Shown here: piece by piece, positions 1-9,172 of the stretch
Numbering within the stretch: the first letter of the stretch is position 1
How the letters are laid out: each line of letters starts with the position of its first letter
NCBI GenBank assembly: GCA_027604505.1
Contig: JADIIX010000398.1
Coordinates: 1-10,005, forward strand
Source of the DNA: Gonapodya sp. JEL0774
Taxonomy: Eukaryota; Monoblepharomycota; Monoblepharidomycetes; Monoblepharidales; Gonapodyaceae
Direction: 5' to 3'
DNA length: 10,005 bases
Notes under the pieces: generated by a model
Databases searched by the model: none
What the model was told of the DNA's origin: nothing
The model's input: only the letters and a program-made list of their open reading frames with translations
Program-made: the position numbers and the translations under genes

Positions 1-35
1 ATCGAAAGAATAGTGAAAGTACGCTGCGCGCTCAC

Positions 36-983
36 CCGCGAAGTCTGCCATGAGGTTAATGGGAGCAGCCGGAGGGCCACTCGGGTGGCCCAGAGCAGAA
101 AGAAGCCCCGATGTGGCCACGTAGTTGGCATCGTGGCCAGCCATGTTGGCATACTTCCCTGATGAGATTGAGAGGCGGTGAGAATGAACAATTGACTCAA
201 AGACGACAAAACATCTAACCTTCCTGACCGAATCCGGTCTTTAAACAAGACACTCGTTCAAATTTCAACATTCACTGACTTATTGTGATGTTGAGCACTC
301 ACCATCCGGCCTGGAGAGGTAAACACCGTCCAATCGTGAGCTACTCGTTAACGATTCGAAAACACCCTATCACAATGCTTACCGTAGATGATTCTGGGAT
401 TCCTTTTCATTACCACATCCGGCCCGAGTCCCAATCGTTCCTGCACAAGAGTTTACTTTCGACTCATCAGGGAACGTCTTACGACCTTACGAACCATGAC
501 TCCCGGCCTGTAAGGCTCCATGATGACATCAGCCTTCTCGCAAAGTTTGAGTACAAGCTCAATTCCTTCGGGCTTCTTCAGGTCAACCTCGATGGACTTC
601 TTGCCTCTGCACGGTATCGGAAAGGAGAGTCGAAAGGCACCGTTAAATTGCGAATGCGATGATAAAAAGACCGCAGAGTATGCTCGATACCTTTGCAGAG
701 TGGGTCCCGGCTTATTCCCAACACGCTCAACACGAATGACTTCTGCGCCGACTGCCGATCAACCAAGCGAAACCAGTTGAAAACACGTGAATGGGACGGA
801 TTGCAAAGGCAAGCACGCACAATCGGCAAGAACCATTCCACAAAAGGGGCCCGGCTAGAGAAAGAACGAGCCATTTTGTGTCAGCATTGCATCCGACGAC
901 GGGTGTGGTCGGAACGTTCGGGCCGGTCTCACCCCAATACCGGCGACCTCAATGACCCTGATTCCTTCAAGTGGGGCGGGCAT
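36..983 (-). CDS. Alpha-methylacyl-CoA racemase / family III CoA-transferase, 5' part (runs off left edge)
   Basis: Enzymes of this family either epimerise 2-methylacyl-CoA esters (peroxisomal or mitochondrial oxidation of branched acids) or move CoA between acids. Exons on the minus strand: 983-933, 854-821, 751-691, 606-495, 440-383, 310-303, 238-220, 158-36. All phases join without a stop to give about 155 residues. A phase-1 donor (GTGAGC) follows at 35, so the rest lies outside. The start ATG at 983 begins right at the family's opening block (PLEGIRVIEVAGIGPGPF). Next come a MVLADFGAEVIRVER stretch (residues 24-38), RGKKSIEVDLKKPEG (49-63), EPYRPGVMERLGLGP (80-94) and YGRMTGFGQ (105-113). 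In the related M. tuberculosis racemase the catalytic pair is His126/Asp156; here His123 (AGHDANY) and Asp153 (LMADFAG) keep the same spacing of 30. This favours a racemase, but a CoA-transferase is not excluded because the second half is missing. Confidence 0.92.
303..310 (-). other. 8-nt micro-exon of the racemase gene
   Basis: The bases GCCGGATG lie between a CTCTCCAG acceptor and a GTGAGT donor. They complete a split Gly codon and add Arg and Met, restoring the family block YGRMTGFGQ across exons 440-383, 310-303 and 238-220. Without these 8 nt the frame breaks. The flanking introns are 72 nt (311-382) and 64 nt (239-302). Confidence 0.85.
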
Positions 984-1164
984 GATTGCGTTTTTGCTGT
1001 GCTGGAGGGTTCGAATATGGTTCGAGGAAAGATGTGAGGGGTTTCCCACTGAATACAGATATTGCGGGGAGGAGACTGCGGTCACCACTCCACCAGGATG
1101 ATGGGTCTGTGCAAGTACGCCATAGCCTGCAATGACAGTCACCTAAAAGGCACTTTTATGTTGC
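984..1164. promoter_or_regulatory. Divergent promoter region between racemase and mannosyltransferase genes
   Basis: These 181 nt separate the two start codons of genes read in opposite directions, so they must hold both 5' leaders and promoters, unless one gene has an upstream non-coding exon. I see no convincing TATA box or known fungal factor site. A small inverted repeat (AAAAG, 3-nt loop, CTTTT; 1145-1157) lies just before the upstream ATG at 1158. Confidence 0.6.
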
Positions 1165-1181
1165 ATGAAATCCACCCATGA
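1158..1181 (+). promoter_or_regulatory. Short upstream ORF overlapping the mannosyltransferase start
   Basis: An ATG at 1158 opens a 7-codon frame ending with TGA at 1179-1181. It is out of frame with, and overlaps, the main ATG at 1165. If the mRNA starts upstream of 1158, ribosomes must scan past it or reinitiate, which would lower translation. The transcription start is unknown, so its relevance is conditional. Confidence 0.35.
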
Positions 1182-3587
1182 AAAATCTAATCGACCGCGC
1201 ATAGACGGGTCGCTTTATGCTGCAAGGCGCGGCCGGTTCGAGCGGGAACCGTCTGCGCGGGCGTGTCTTCGCTCGTGGATCCCACGAAGGGGAATCCTTT
1301 CAAAACTTGCACTAATACCGTTTGCGGTGACATTGATTGCGGTGATATCTCTTAGTCGCGTACAAAATGGAGTGAAACACGCACTGGATGGAAGTCATGA
1401 TGCGGAATGGAAGGAGGATCGCTCGAGCATCTCACTCTCTCCCCTCCTTGGAGCAAAAACAGAGCCTTTGTCACCACACGAAGACAGACTCTCTCTAGCC
1501 AAGAGCGTGGTCCCTGCGGAAATCGGATGTCCCCACCCCTTGCCGCCATACCTCACGTTGACTGATTATATTCTCACGCCCAAAGAGAGGGCACTTCTTG
1601 AGCCCCATGATAGCTGGGATTTTGTAGCGTTGGGTGCACGCATTCGTGCGTTCTTTCGACTTCATTCGCGATTGCGAACTTTGCAGGCACAACCAGCAGG
1701 ACTGCGAGCTGATTCAGTGTCACAAGTGGCAGAAGAATTTCGGAGATTCATGTATCAGTTTGAGCGACAACTATTTCCCTGGCTCGGAAAGGGATTTCCT
1801 TCCATCTCATCGCTTTTCTCTCAGTTTGCCCGGGAACCAAAGTCTCGTGGAATCGTAATTACAGTTGGAAACCGTCAAGTACCAATAGCGATGGTGAACA
1901 TAAGGTCCATCCGAGCATCTGGTTGCTCTCTTCCCATAGAAATTGCTTATGCGGGATCTATTGACATCACACCGTCCTTTCATGCAGTTCTTCAAGCTTT
2001 TGGAGTCGAGTACGACGTGACATTGCGAGATCTCTCGCAAAGCATGGACATCGTGAGCGAATTTTCAAACGGGGCAGCCCATCTTCCCGTGGGTGCGTCC
2101 TGGGCAATGAAACCCTTCGCGGCCCTGCTGTCGGGCTTCACCGAAGTCATGGTTCAGGACTCAGACCTGGTTTGGTTCGGAAACCCAGATGACGTGTTTC
2201 GAGAGCCGACGTATGAGAAGAGTGGAACAGTTTTCTATTATGATCGAGTACGTGATTTTCGTGCTCGTTGTCTTCTGAGTGTACACATCTTGACAATGAG
2301 GCATCACAGCGGACAGTCACGATCCCATCTAACGAGACTGTCATGTTTGCAAGATCTGTACTCCCCAGTGATTTTCGTAGGCAACTTCCGGCACATCTGC
2401 TCACAAACCAAGTCCTTACGGGACTCTCGGCACACTACCAAGAGTCTGGTGTCGTCGTTATCGACAAATCGCGACCCCACAACCTCGCGGGACTCATAGC
2501 AACATGCAAGCTGAACAGTAAAGTGGAAAGATTCGTCGTTTATGAAAGAGTATACGGAGACAAAGAGACCTTTTGGATGGTGCGTTTTTCGCCGCCGAAA
2601 AGACGTTACAATGATCGACTGTTTTCCATTAATATTCCAGGGCTGGGAAATGGCTGGTAGTAGCGGCATGTATGGATTTTCTCGCTGGCCTGCTGCCCAC
2701 ATCGGTATCCTTGTCCGCGGTGACCAAGATTCATCGAAAGCGATCGCCGAGTGAGTCCAAGCTGCACGATGTCTCACTTTCGTGAGACCAGCTGATGATT
2801 GCTATACCTCAAACGTGCTCTGGAAACCAAAAGAGGGCTCTTTGTGACGGACCCAAACCGCGCCGACCACCATCCCCACCTTCGGATCTGCTCGGCACAA
2901 CTTGCTCACCTTGACCCATCCGGAAAACGTCTTTTATGGCTTAATGGAGGACCTCTTCGTAGCAAAAGGGGCTCAGGAATCCCGCGACTCTTTGAACCCA
3001 CGCATTGGGGCATGGAGAGGTACTCAAAATGGGACCTGGGTGGGGACAATCAGGCGTGCCTATGGCTCAAAAGGGGCACAAGTATGACAGTAGATGATGA
3101 TGGGAAATGGTGGATGGGGACAGTGAACACAACAAGTGCTCAGCGCGGATCCTTGGGTGCGACTGATCTATTTGACACGTCCGGTGATCCGAGCAAACCA
3201 CACCACGGGCGAATTATCGAATATGCACACAAAAGGACACAACTTCCTCCTTATTTCTCCGGCGACTTTGGGTATGCCGTCCCACGGGTTCTCAACAAAT
3301 TGGAGCGACAGACGATGCGAATGATGACAGAGTGGTGGGCCGACGCGAGAGAACGGACCAAGGATGTTGACCCAGTCCGGGAATTCCTCAACTCAATCAA
3401 CACTGACAGTGCCGGTGTGCCGGAGAACCCTCAGATCGATTTGCAAATCCAACCGGATCCCATCAAGGCCAGAGCAGAGGCTGAGGCTGCCGCCTACAGG
3501 AAAATGGAGGCTGCGAGAGCCGTGAAAGCTGCGTTGGGTGGATTGCTAGCTGTCGACCGAACTGGAATCGAAAGGGTCCCTCTCTGA
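1165..3587 (+). CDS. MNN1-family alpha-1,3-mannosyltransferase (Golgi type II membrane protein)
   Basis: This enzyme probably adds mannose from GDP-mannose to N- or O-linked glycans in the Golgi. Exons: 1165-2247, 2310-2579, 2641-2750, 2834-3587, giving about 738 residues. The first acceptor could instead be after 2300, which adds 3 residues. A basic N-terminal tail of about 46 residues is followed by one hydrophobic segment (about 47-64), as in type II Golgi transferases, then a stem. The catalytic domain starts near residue 227 (SRGIVITVGNRQVPIAMVNI). It has LPIEIAYAG, GASWAMKPFAALLSGF, a DxD-type metal/nucleotide-sugar site (DSD, about 332-334, in VMVQDSDLVWFGNP), then ESGVVVIDK, GDKETFWMGWEM and LLWLNGG. 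Frames switch exactly at GT/AG introns of 62, 61 and 83 nt. Homology fades after about residue 567, leaving a tail of roughly 170 residues rich in Ala/Glu/Arg near its end. The acceptor (substrate) specificity cannot be read from sequence. Confidence 0.9.
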
Positions 3588-3739
3588 CACCAGACAGTAT
3601 CATCAGTTGTGGACGTTCCCAACCAAGCACGAGACTTGCGGAAAAGGAAAACGGTAATTGTATTATGACTATGTATACAGCAGCAAAAAATTATGTGACA
3701 TGGTATGCAAGCAAAACGGAAACTTCCACCAACAAACTC
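3588..3739. other. Convergent 3' intergenic region
   Basis: These 152 nt lie between the stop codons of the mannosyltransferase (+) and the HEH1-like gene (-), so both 3' UTRs and poly(A) sites must fit here or overlap. The centre is A/T-rich (about 3655-3700), with TGTAT-type stretches readable on both strands. No AATAAA is evident and I see no other feature. Confidence 0.5.
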
Positions 3740-6083
3740 TCATCCGCTCCAACCTCCCCTCAACCCCGTCCACCGCCACCCTTCATGACTTTCCCCTTCC
3801 ACCATCACATTCTCTTCCCGGACGTTTGAATTGCTCGTTACTAATTTCGCCACGGATGCCCAGAACTCGATCCTATCTCGCTCAGTTGGGCCAGCATACA
3901 CCTGCCCAGATCTCAGTCCGAGCGGAAAGGCTCGCATCGACCTCGATCCATTCGGGCCGACCTCAACAAGCTCGTCCGGGTCCACATGCACAGCCACGAC
4001 CTCGTCCCTCAACTGATCCCGGCTGACTGCCTCGCCGGCTCTCCTCAGAAAAGCGAGCACTCTCTGTGCTGTATCTCCAGCTACTCTTGCGAAACGCGCT
4101 CGCCGAGCGCGCTCACGGAAAGCATATGTTCCCCCAGCTATGACGGAAGTAACGAGCAGGAACGCTGGAGCGAGATACAGCCCGACAGCCCGACGGATAG
4201 TGCAGGTCCACGAGCGAATAGGAGGTAGGTCAGTTGTGAAAAAGTGATCGGAGTGGCTGGTGTGGAGTGTAATGTTTGCGAATGGGTTCGCCTCAAGTCC
4301 CGAAGTGCTTTTTTCCTTGTTCCCAGTTCCAAGGCCCAAACCGTCATCCGAGTGTTCCCGCTCCCCCGACACAACTCGATCAACAACTTGATTCCACAAA
4401 TCATTGAACTCGGGGTCTTTGGGTGCCCTTCTTCCCCCCGTAACCACCCTTTCCCTCAGCTCTGTCCTCGCGGCCCTCAAAGATACACCTTTGCTCTTTT
4501 CCTTGCGCACGGATATTTTTCTTCCTACAGAATCCCATCGATCCACCTCCACCTCCACAACGGCGTCAACAGGGATCTCCCCGCACTCCCAACGACCAAC
4601 TGTCTCCCGCACGACTTCGATCAGCTTCCTGGCCATCCCGCGAACTGCGACTTCCCGCTCAGCAGCCTCGAGTTGCGCACGAATGTCAAACACGCAACTG
4701 GGCTGGTTAAGGGGGAACGGTAAGTACTTTGCGATTGGCCCGGGAATCAGGGACCATGCCGTGTGGTAGCCCTTGTCGCATCCAACGATCTTTCCTCCGG
4801 CGCACAGAGCATGGTCCGGGCACTTGAGCTGCCACGGCAGTACGTGAGATAAAGGGTTCCATCCAGCTGATTGCCAAAAACTACCGGGCACTTCTACTGG
4901 TGCAGGTGAAAGAGGGAGGTTGGGTTGGGTCGAAGCATATCCTCGCAAAATGACGATGGAGTAATGAGGGATGAAGGCTATGGCCGCAGACACAAGGAAG
5001 AAACCAATCGTAAAGTAAAGAATGTCGTTTAGAGGGAAAGGGGTGTTTTGGATGGAGGATGTAGCGGGCACACGATTGACCTCTAGAGGTTCCGATACTT
5101 TGGAAGGCGGAATCGCTTGAGCCCTAGAAGCTGGTTGAGTCACAGCTGCCACTGTTTTGGTTTTGCGAGTCCATGGCAAAGGTCCTCCCACTGGTACCAC
5201 GACGGGGACAACAGGAATCGTGGACTGGAGCGGCACAGCGAGTGGTTCGTCATAATTGGCAAGGGTGGGTGCACCTCCTGAGATAGCACCACCGGTAGTC
5301 TCACGACGCTTGACCGATTTAGAGCGAGCGCGAGCGGGGGTGCGTGGTCTGGGCTGGCGGGGAGGCGCGATGGGCACACTGGGATCTTGTTCGACAGGAG
5401 GGGCGGGAACAGCGGACCGGTTGTTTCGTCTGCCACGCTCGGGAGACTTTTCAGGGGCGGATGATGTAGGAACGGCAGATGAGGTTGCGATTGTCCGGCG
5501 GCGATGGATTCCAGATGACGAATTGTCATCTGTAGGGCGTTCGGGAGATTGGAATGGGTTTTCGGAGCTACAGGTAGGGCCAAAAGAGAAATTTATTAGT
5601 AGCGTAGAAATAGAATAGATGATAGAAGTCAGGAATCGCCGCAAGCTGTCATTGATTCTCTCTCACTGAAGCGACCGGCACTCACCTAAAATTACTCGTC
5701 TCCCTCCGCCTGACCTGTGCCCTTTGTCCACCATCAGCACTGCCCTCCTGCAATGCTGTGCCGCGCACGACAGGTTTTTCTTGGGCGGGCCTGGATGCGT
5801 CTGTGAAGTTCGGCGGCATAACCTTTGCGACAGGCGTCACCGCCGCCCTCCGGAGTTGAGTCCTCTTTGGCGTGATATGCTCATTGAATAGCTGCACATA
5901 TACATCTTTTTTCTGCGCTGTTGATGGTATCGTAACTTGGTTCTTCGTCAGTATGGATTTCAGGGATTGAACGGTTGCTGTAGATGGGTCGAAATCATCC
6001 GCGAGATACGCTTCCAGATCGTCTGTGTCAACCGAGACTGATTTCGGTCTCGACATTGATCGTCGGTCGCGTTTGGATGCCAT
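3740..6083 (-). CDS. HEH1: HEH1/SRC1/LEM2-type inner nuclear membrane protein (MAN1 C-terminal domain)
   Basis: Proteins of this family sit in the inner nuclear membrane, bind chromatin through an N-terminal HeH/LEM-like motif, and help with nuclear envelope integrity and sealing. Exons 6083-5686 and 5567-3740 join at a split Ser codon (intron 118 nt) to restore a SNFSSENPFQSP block, typical of fungal homologues; total about 741 residues. Visible parts: HeH motif about 35-70 (STATVQSLKSILTKNQVTIP); a long Pro/Ser/Arg-rich linker with a basic cluster (about 205-223) that could be a nuclear import signal; first membrane segment about 314-334; a lumenal region with conserved Cys residues (CPDHALCAGG and a following GC, about 382-396); second membrane segment about 593-616; then a nucleoplasmic winged-helix-like tail ending in a WRW motif. 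The layout matches the Man1-Src1p C-terminal family. Whether it is the HEH1 or HEH2 type is not certain; the full-length second membrane segment is clear. Confidence 0.93.
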
Positions 6084-6086
6084 CGC

Positions 6087-6137
6087 TCAAGGAGTGAAAC
6101 GAATATCGCGATAGACGGGGAAGTTATGCTTTGACAT
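6087..6137 (-). promoter_or_regulatory. Upstream ORF in the HEH1 leader
   Basis: An ATG at 6137 opens a 16-residue frame whose TGA (6089-6087) ends 3 nt before the HEH1 start codon at 6083. If transcribed, translation of HEH1 would depend on leaky scanning or reinitiation. The transcription start is unknown. Confidence 0.35.
6104..6113. promoter_or_regulatory. 10-bp perfect palindrome TATCGCGATA before HEH1
   Basis: A perfect dyad centred on CGCG lies 20 nt upstream of the HEH1 ATG. A homodimeric DNA-binding protein could use it, but one copy of 10 bp can occur by chance and I cannot match it to a named fungal regulator. Confidence 0.25.
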
Positions 6138-6249
6138 TTTCGATATGCACAATCTAGTGCCAAGGGTCTTGTGTGCACAGGTCTTCTTTCAGCACATCAG
6201 CGCCCATCTTGCATACAAATATCATAAAGCTCCAAATGTACATGATGAT

Positions 6250-7565
6250 TCAAAATTTTGACGTGGGAAGCGGTGCTAGTGGATGCCAGTCGGGTTTCCT
6301 GAAAGAGTCAGTGGCGTCCATATATTAACATTCCGGAACACTTCGAGGTCCACTCGAAATGCGCATCTTACCTCTTTTGCGCAAACGCTTTTGGTCCTTC
6401 TTTAGCGTTCTCACCTCTCATCATGGCGATGGACTGTTCCGCAAGATAAGGAATCATTGGAATGTGTCTCCCAGAACTTCGACGCAAGACCAACCTCAGG
6501 AAGTTTCTCGGCCTCGATGTTCGCCCTCACCCATCCGACTTCTCGGCCATTCCGTGCCTGCGCCTTGGACGCTCGAACGCCGTCAGGTGAATTGCCCACA
6601 ATAGTCTCAGCGAAGCTTATCGCTGACGAGAGCAGTTTCTGTTGAAGAATTCGCACAATAAGTTGACAGAAAAGTCGGGCGCGGTGAATATGCGCAGTCA
6701 CCACTCACATCATGGGGCACCACCTCCTGCACTAGCCCGTACCATTTCGCCTCTTGTGCACTGATATGTTTCGCCGTCATAATCAGATACATCGCGTTGT
6801 GGTACCCAATCAGACGGTGGAGGTTGGCAGCGCCGCCTTTCAAGTTGAATGTGATATGACTGAAATGCTAAAACGAGTGTACACCTGACTTGGGAAACCT
6901 ACCAGCACCAGGGCTCAGCCCCACCCTCGTTTCCGGAAGAGCAAACTTTGCGTTTTCGGATGCTATTATCACATCGCAGGCAATTGCAAGTTCCATTCTT
7001 CCCGACAAACTGCGTTGAGCTCATTGCCACAAAAGCATGACTCCCCAACTATCCTCACTCACCCGCCCCCCATTGCCACCCCATTCACGGCAGCAATAAT
7101 GGGCTTGTTTAAACCTCTCCTATTCGCCAGCCCTCCGAACCCCACCTCGACCAATCCCTTCTTCCTTCGCTGCTGCTCGTCCCTGCCAATCTTGGACAAC
7201 TCCACGAGATCATTCCCGGCAGAAAAAGCGCGTCCAGTTCCAGTGAGAACGCAGCACCAGCTTGTCGCGGAAAGTGATTGAATGAACGGTTGGATGGGCA
7301 GCGGCCACGATTCGGATTATCGGAACAACATTAGCCGATCGGTGAGAGAAGCATCGATCAGAGACCATGTCCGTACAAAACTCTCACTTACATGCACTCA
7401 CATGTCGTTTTCCCGCTCGTACCATGCCATCGCCTCCACCATGTCGTTATGAAGGCCGGAATCAAATGCATTAAGTGCGGAGGGGCGATTCATTGTGACG
7501 AGGAGGATGTGCGGTGACGGAATGGTAAGAATGAGATTCGAGAGATTGGGAAGCTGGGAGGGCAT
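6250..7565 (-). CDS. Enoyl-CoA hydratase/isomerase (crotonase family)
   Basis: Crotonases hydrate trans-2-enoyl-CoA, or shift double bonds, in fatty acid oxidation. Exons: 7565-7402, 7260-7063, 6997-6903, 6836-6709, 6638-6495, 6433-6372, 6298-6250; every phase joins, giving about 279 residues, normal for the family. ILLVTMNRPSALNAF (about 20-34) opens the fold. GRAFSAGNDL (about 64-73) and AMGGG (117-121) form the oxyanion hole. Glu123 (MELAIACD) and Glu143 (ALPETRVGLSPGAGG) keep the 20-residue spacing of the catalytic pair Glu144/Glu164 in rat hydratase, which favours hydratase over isomerase. The KEGPKAFAQKRKPDW block (about 254-268) is typical of the C-terminus. The fold starts almost at Met1, leaving no room for a mitochondrial presequence; the protein ends in Ser-Lys-Phe, which resembles a weak peroxisomal PTS1 signal. 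The ATG has a favourable context (TCCACC before it). Three introns end in AAG, and exon 3 has a tandem acceptor. Confidence 0.92.
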
Positions 7566-7788
7566 GGTGGAGGCGCGTTTGTTGGAATGATAAAAGTTAT
7601 GTTGGGTTGAATTGTCACAGAGGCTTTGTACTGGTCCACAGTTTGAGCAGCCTGCCCTGCAAATCTCGCGTGGTCAAACAGTTAGATGTATGAAGCACAA
7701 GTAAGTTGAATTGGGGATAAGGCTATCGTCTGATTGCTCCGGACTCTTTCTGCGAGTGCATTCATAACGAAACAAATCAAGACACAAA
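7566..7788. promoter_or_regulatory. Spacer: 3' UTR of complex I gene and promoter of crotonase gene
   Basis: This 223-nt gap holds the 3' end of the NDUFS3-like transcript and the crotonase promoter, both on the minus strand. GATA-type cores are readable (GATAAAAG at 7589-7596, GGGGATAAGG at 7713-7722). I see no open frame or structured RNA. Confidence 0.45.
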
Positions 7789-9053
7789 CTACGCTGCTTT
7801 AGGCTGTCCCTCCTTCTTCTCCTCTGCAGGTTTCGGCGGTTCAGGGGCAGCTTCAATCTGAGAATAGAAGACGTGACAGATGGTCCCAGTAAAGTCAACA
7901 CAAGCTCATACCTCCGAGATAATCTTCTTTTGAGGCACACCCGGTCCCACCATCTCCCACGCAGAGCTGTAATCAAAGTTTCTAAACTGTTGGCTTAACT
8001 CCAATGGCTCTGCGACCACCCTCTTCTTCTCCTCGTCGTATCGGACCTCCACGTAACCGGTGAGCGGGAAATCTTTGCGCAAGGGGTGTCCCTCGAATCC
8101 GTAGTCAGTCAAGATACGTCGCAAGTCCGGGTGACCGGAAAAGAAGATGCCGTACATATCGTAGGCTTCTCGTTCATACCAGTTTGCACCAACCCAGATG
8201 GGAGTGACGGAAGGAACCGCGCTCACTTCGTCGGCGTAAGTTTTCACTCGGATACGAGAGTTATATCGAATGGATTGGAGGTGATCTGGAGAAGCAGAAT
8301 AGTGGGTCATACCCTCCCAATTCACTCCAACTTGTCGCTGAGTACTCACATACGACCTCGAATCGGTTAGGGCGGGTAGGAAAATCGACGCCACATACGT
8401 CCATGCATTGTTTGTATTGCGATTGGGTGTGGTCTCGGAGGAAGGTCATCACGGGTACGACCGCGGAGGGGGCGATGTAGAGTGTCAACTCATCCTTGAC
8501 TGTGACGGCGAGTTCATGGCACGAACAAAAGTGGTGATAATAGAGGGCACAACGACAATACGCATTTGAGAGTTTTGCTTAGAGTTGTCCAAGTACCCCA
8601 AGATACTGAACCCACAGACAGTTACCCGCTGGATGTACTTGGGAAGGACTCCCAGGAGGTACTTGGAAAACTCATGGAGCTGAGTTGACTTCGCGGCATC
8701 CAGAGCTTAGCAGAGAAGAATTTTCACAGTGATAGGTCCAGATTAAGGCAAGGGAATCCCCATATTCCGTGCGGTGATTGGCACGTTTCGGGTACCGTCA
8801 ACAACGCGCATGGCATCAAGAGGCTTCCAAGAAACTGCAATCGCAACAAGATATCGGAGACCTACCACGCGTAGCCGGTGAGGTGTGAAACTGCCGCCGG
8901 AAACCAGCTTGAACGACCGGGTTCGCAACTGACGGGGATGATGGGGTGAACACGCAATGCTCGAGTGAGTAAACGAGGTTCTTCGGCACGATTTCCATGG
9001 AGGGCGAAGAGATGCTTACGTCGCGACGCAGCGAGGAATCCGGAAAAGCTCAT
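7789..9053 (-). CDS. NDUFS3: NADH:ubiquinone oxidoreductase 30 kDa subunit (complex I, NDUFS3), mitochondrial
   Basis: This is a core subunit of the peripheral (Q-module) arm of mitochondrial complex I. Exons: 9053-9020, 8928-8866, 8705-8616, 8499-8350, 8285-7912, 7857-7789; all phases join, giving about 259 residues, close to the 264 of the human precursor. Residues 1-32 form a typical import presequence: no acidic residues, several Arg, and a FRRQFHTS stretch suggesting cleavage near residue 24-26. The family body follows: [43 protein letters not shown] and [11 protein letters not shown]. The PROSITE-type 30 kDa signature is intact from about residue 150 ([20 protein letters not shown], then IL), followed by [19 protein letters not shown] and RVVAEPLEL. 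The C-terminus is a short Pro/Glu/Lys tail. Introns are 91, 160, 116, 64 and 54 nt. The first two exons rest on presequence logic and phase rather than homology, so they are less certain than exons 3-6. Confidence 0.96.
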
Positions 9054-9172
9054 AACGAGGAGGACGATTCCTTCCCGTAGGCCAAGTCAAGTGCGACTGT
9101 GGTGGTGTGCTCTTTTCACTGCAGGTTCACTGGAGAATTGGAGTTTTATGAGGAAGGACATTTGGTTACAAA
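9054..9172. promoter_or_regulatory. Short spacer: methyltransferase 3' UTR and NDUFS3 promoter
   Basis: Only 119 nt separate the methyltransferase stop (9173) from the NDUFS3 start (9053), both on the minus strand, so the 3' UTR and the next promoter must share or overlap this space. No clear TATA or poly(A) signal is seen. Confidence 0.4.

Noticed and set aside
855-1142. In-frame N-terminal extension of the racemase (53 codons without acidic residues), possibly a mitochondrial signal
   Set aside because: The upstream frame begins with GTG at 1142 and contains no ATG before 983, so there is no plausible eukaryotic start codon; the family block begins right at the ATG at 983.
1143-1151. CArG-like (MADS/Mcm1) box CCTAAAAGG
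   Set aside because: It has 5 rather than 6 A/T bases between CC and GG, and occurs once.
2304-2777. 157-codon minus-strand frame over the mannosyltransferase
   Set aside because: It crosses two introns and conserved exons of the plus-strand gene and resembles no known protein.
3831-4769. Several plus-strand open frames opposite HEH1
   Set aside because: They are antisense shadows of a well-conserved minus-strand gene, and none shows a recognisable family or start context.
6850-6861. Alternative acceptor (TTTCAG) for crotonase exon 4
   Set aside because: Using it leads in frame to a TGA within a few codons, whereas the AAAG site (exon from 6836) restores the conserved GAGGAANLHRL block.
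7015-7281. Plus-strand 88-codon frame opposite the crotonase
   Set aside because: It is a shadow of conserved exons 2 and 3, with Pro/Thr-rich composition expected from the complementary strand.
8816-8998. NDUFS3 start at 8998 by reading straight through in the presequence frame
   Set aside because: It would give a poor presequence with acidic residues; the spliced start at 9053 joined to 8928 gives a basic, acid-free presequence with normal splice sites.
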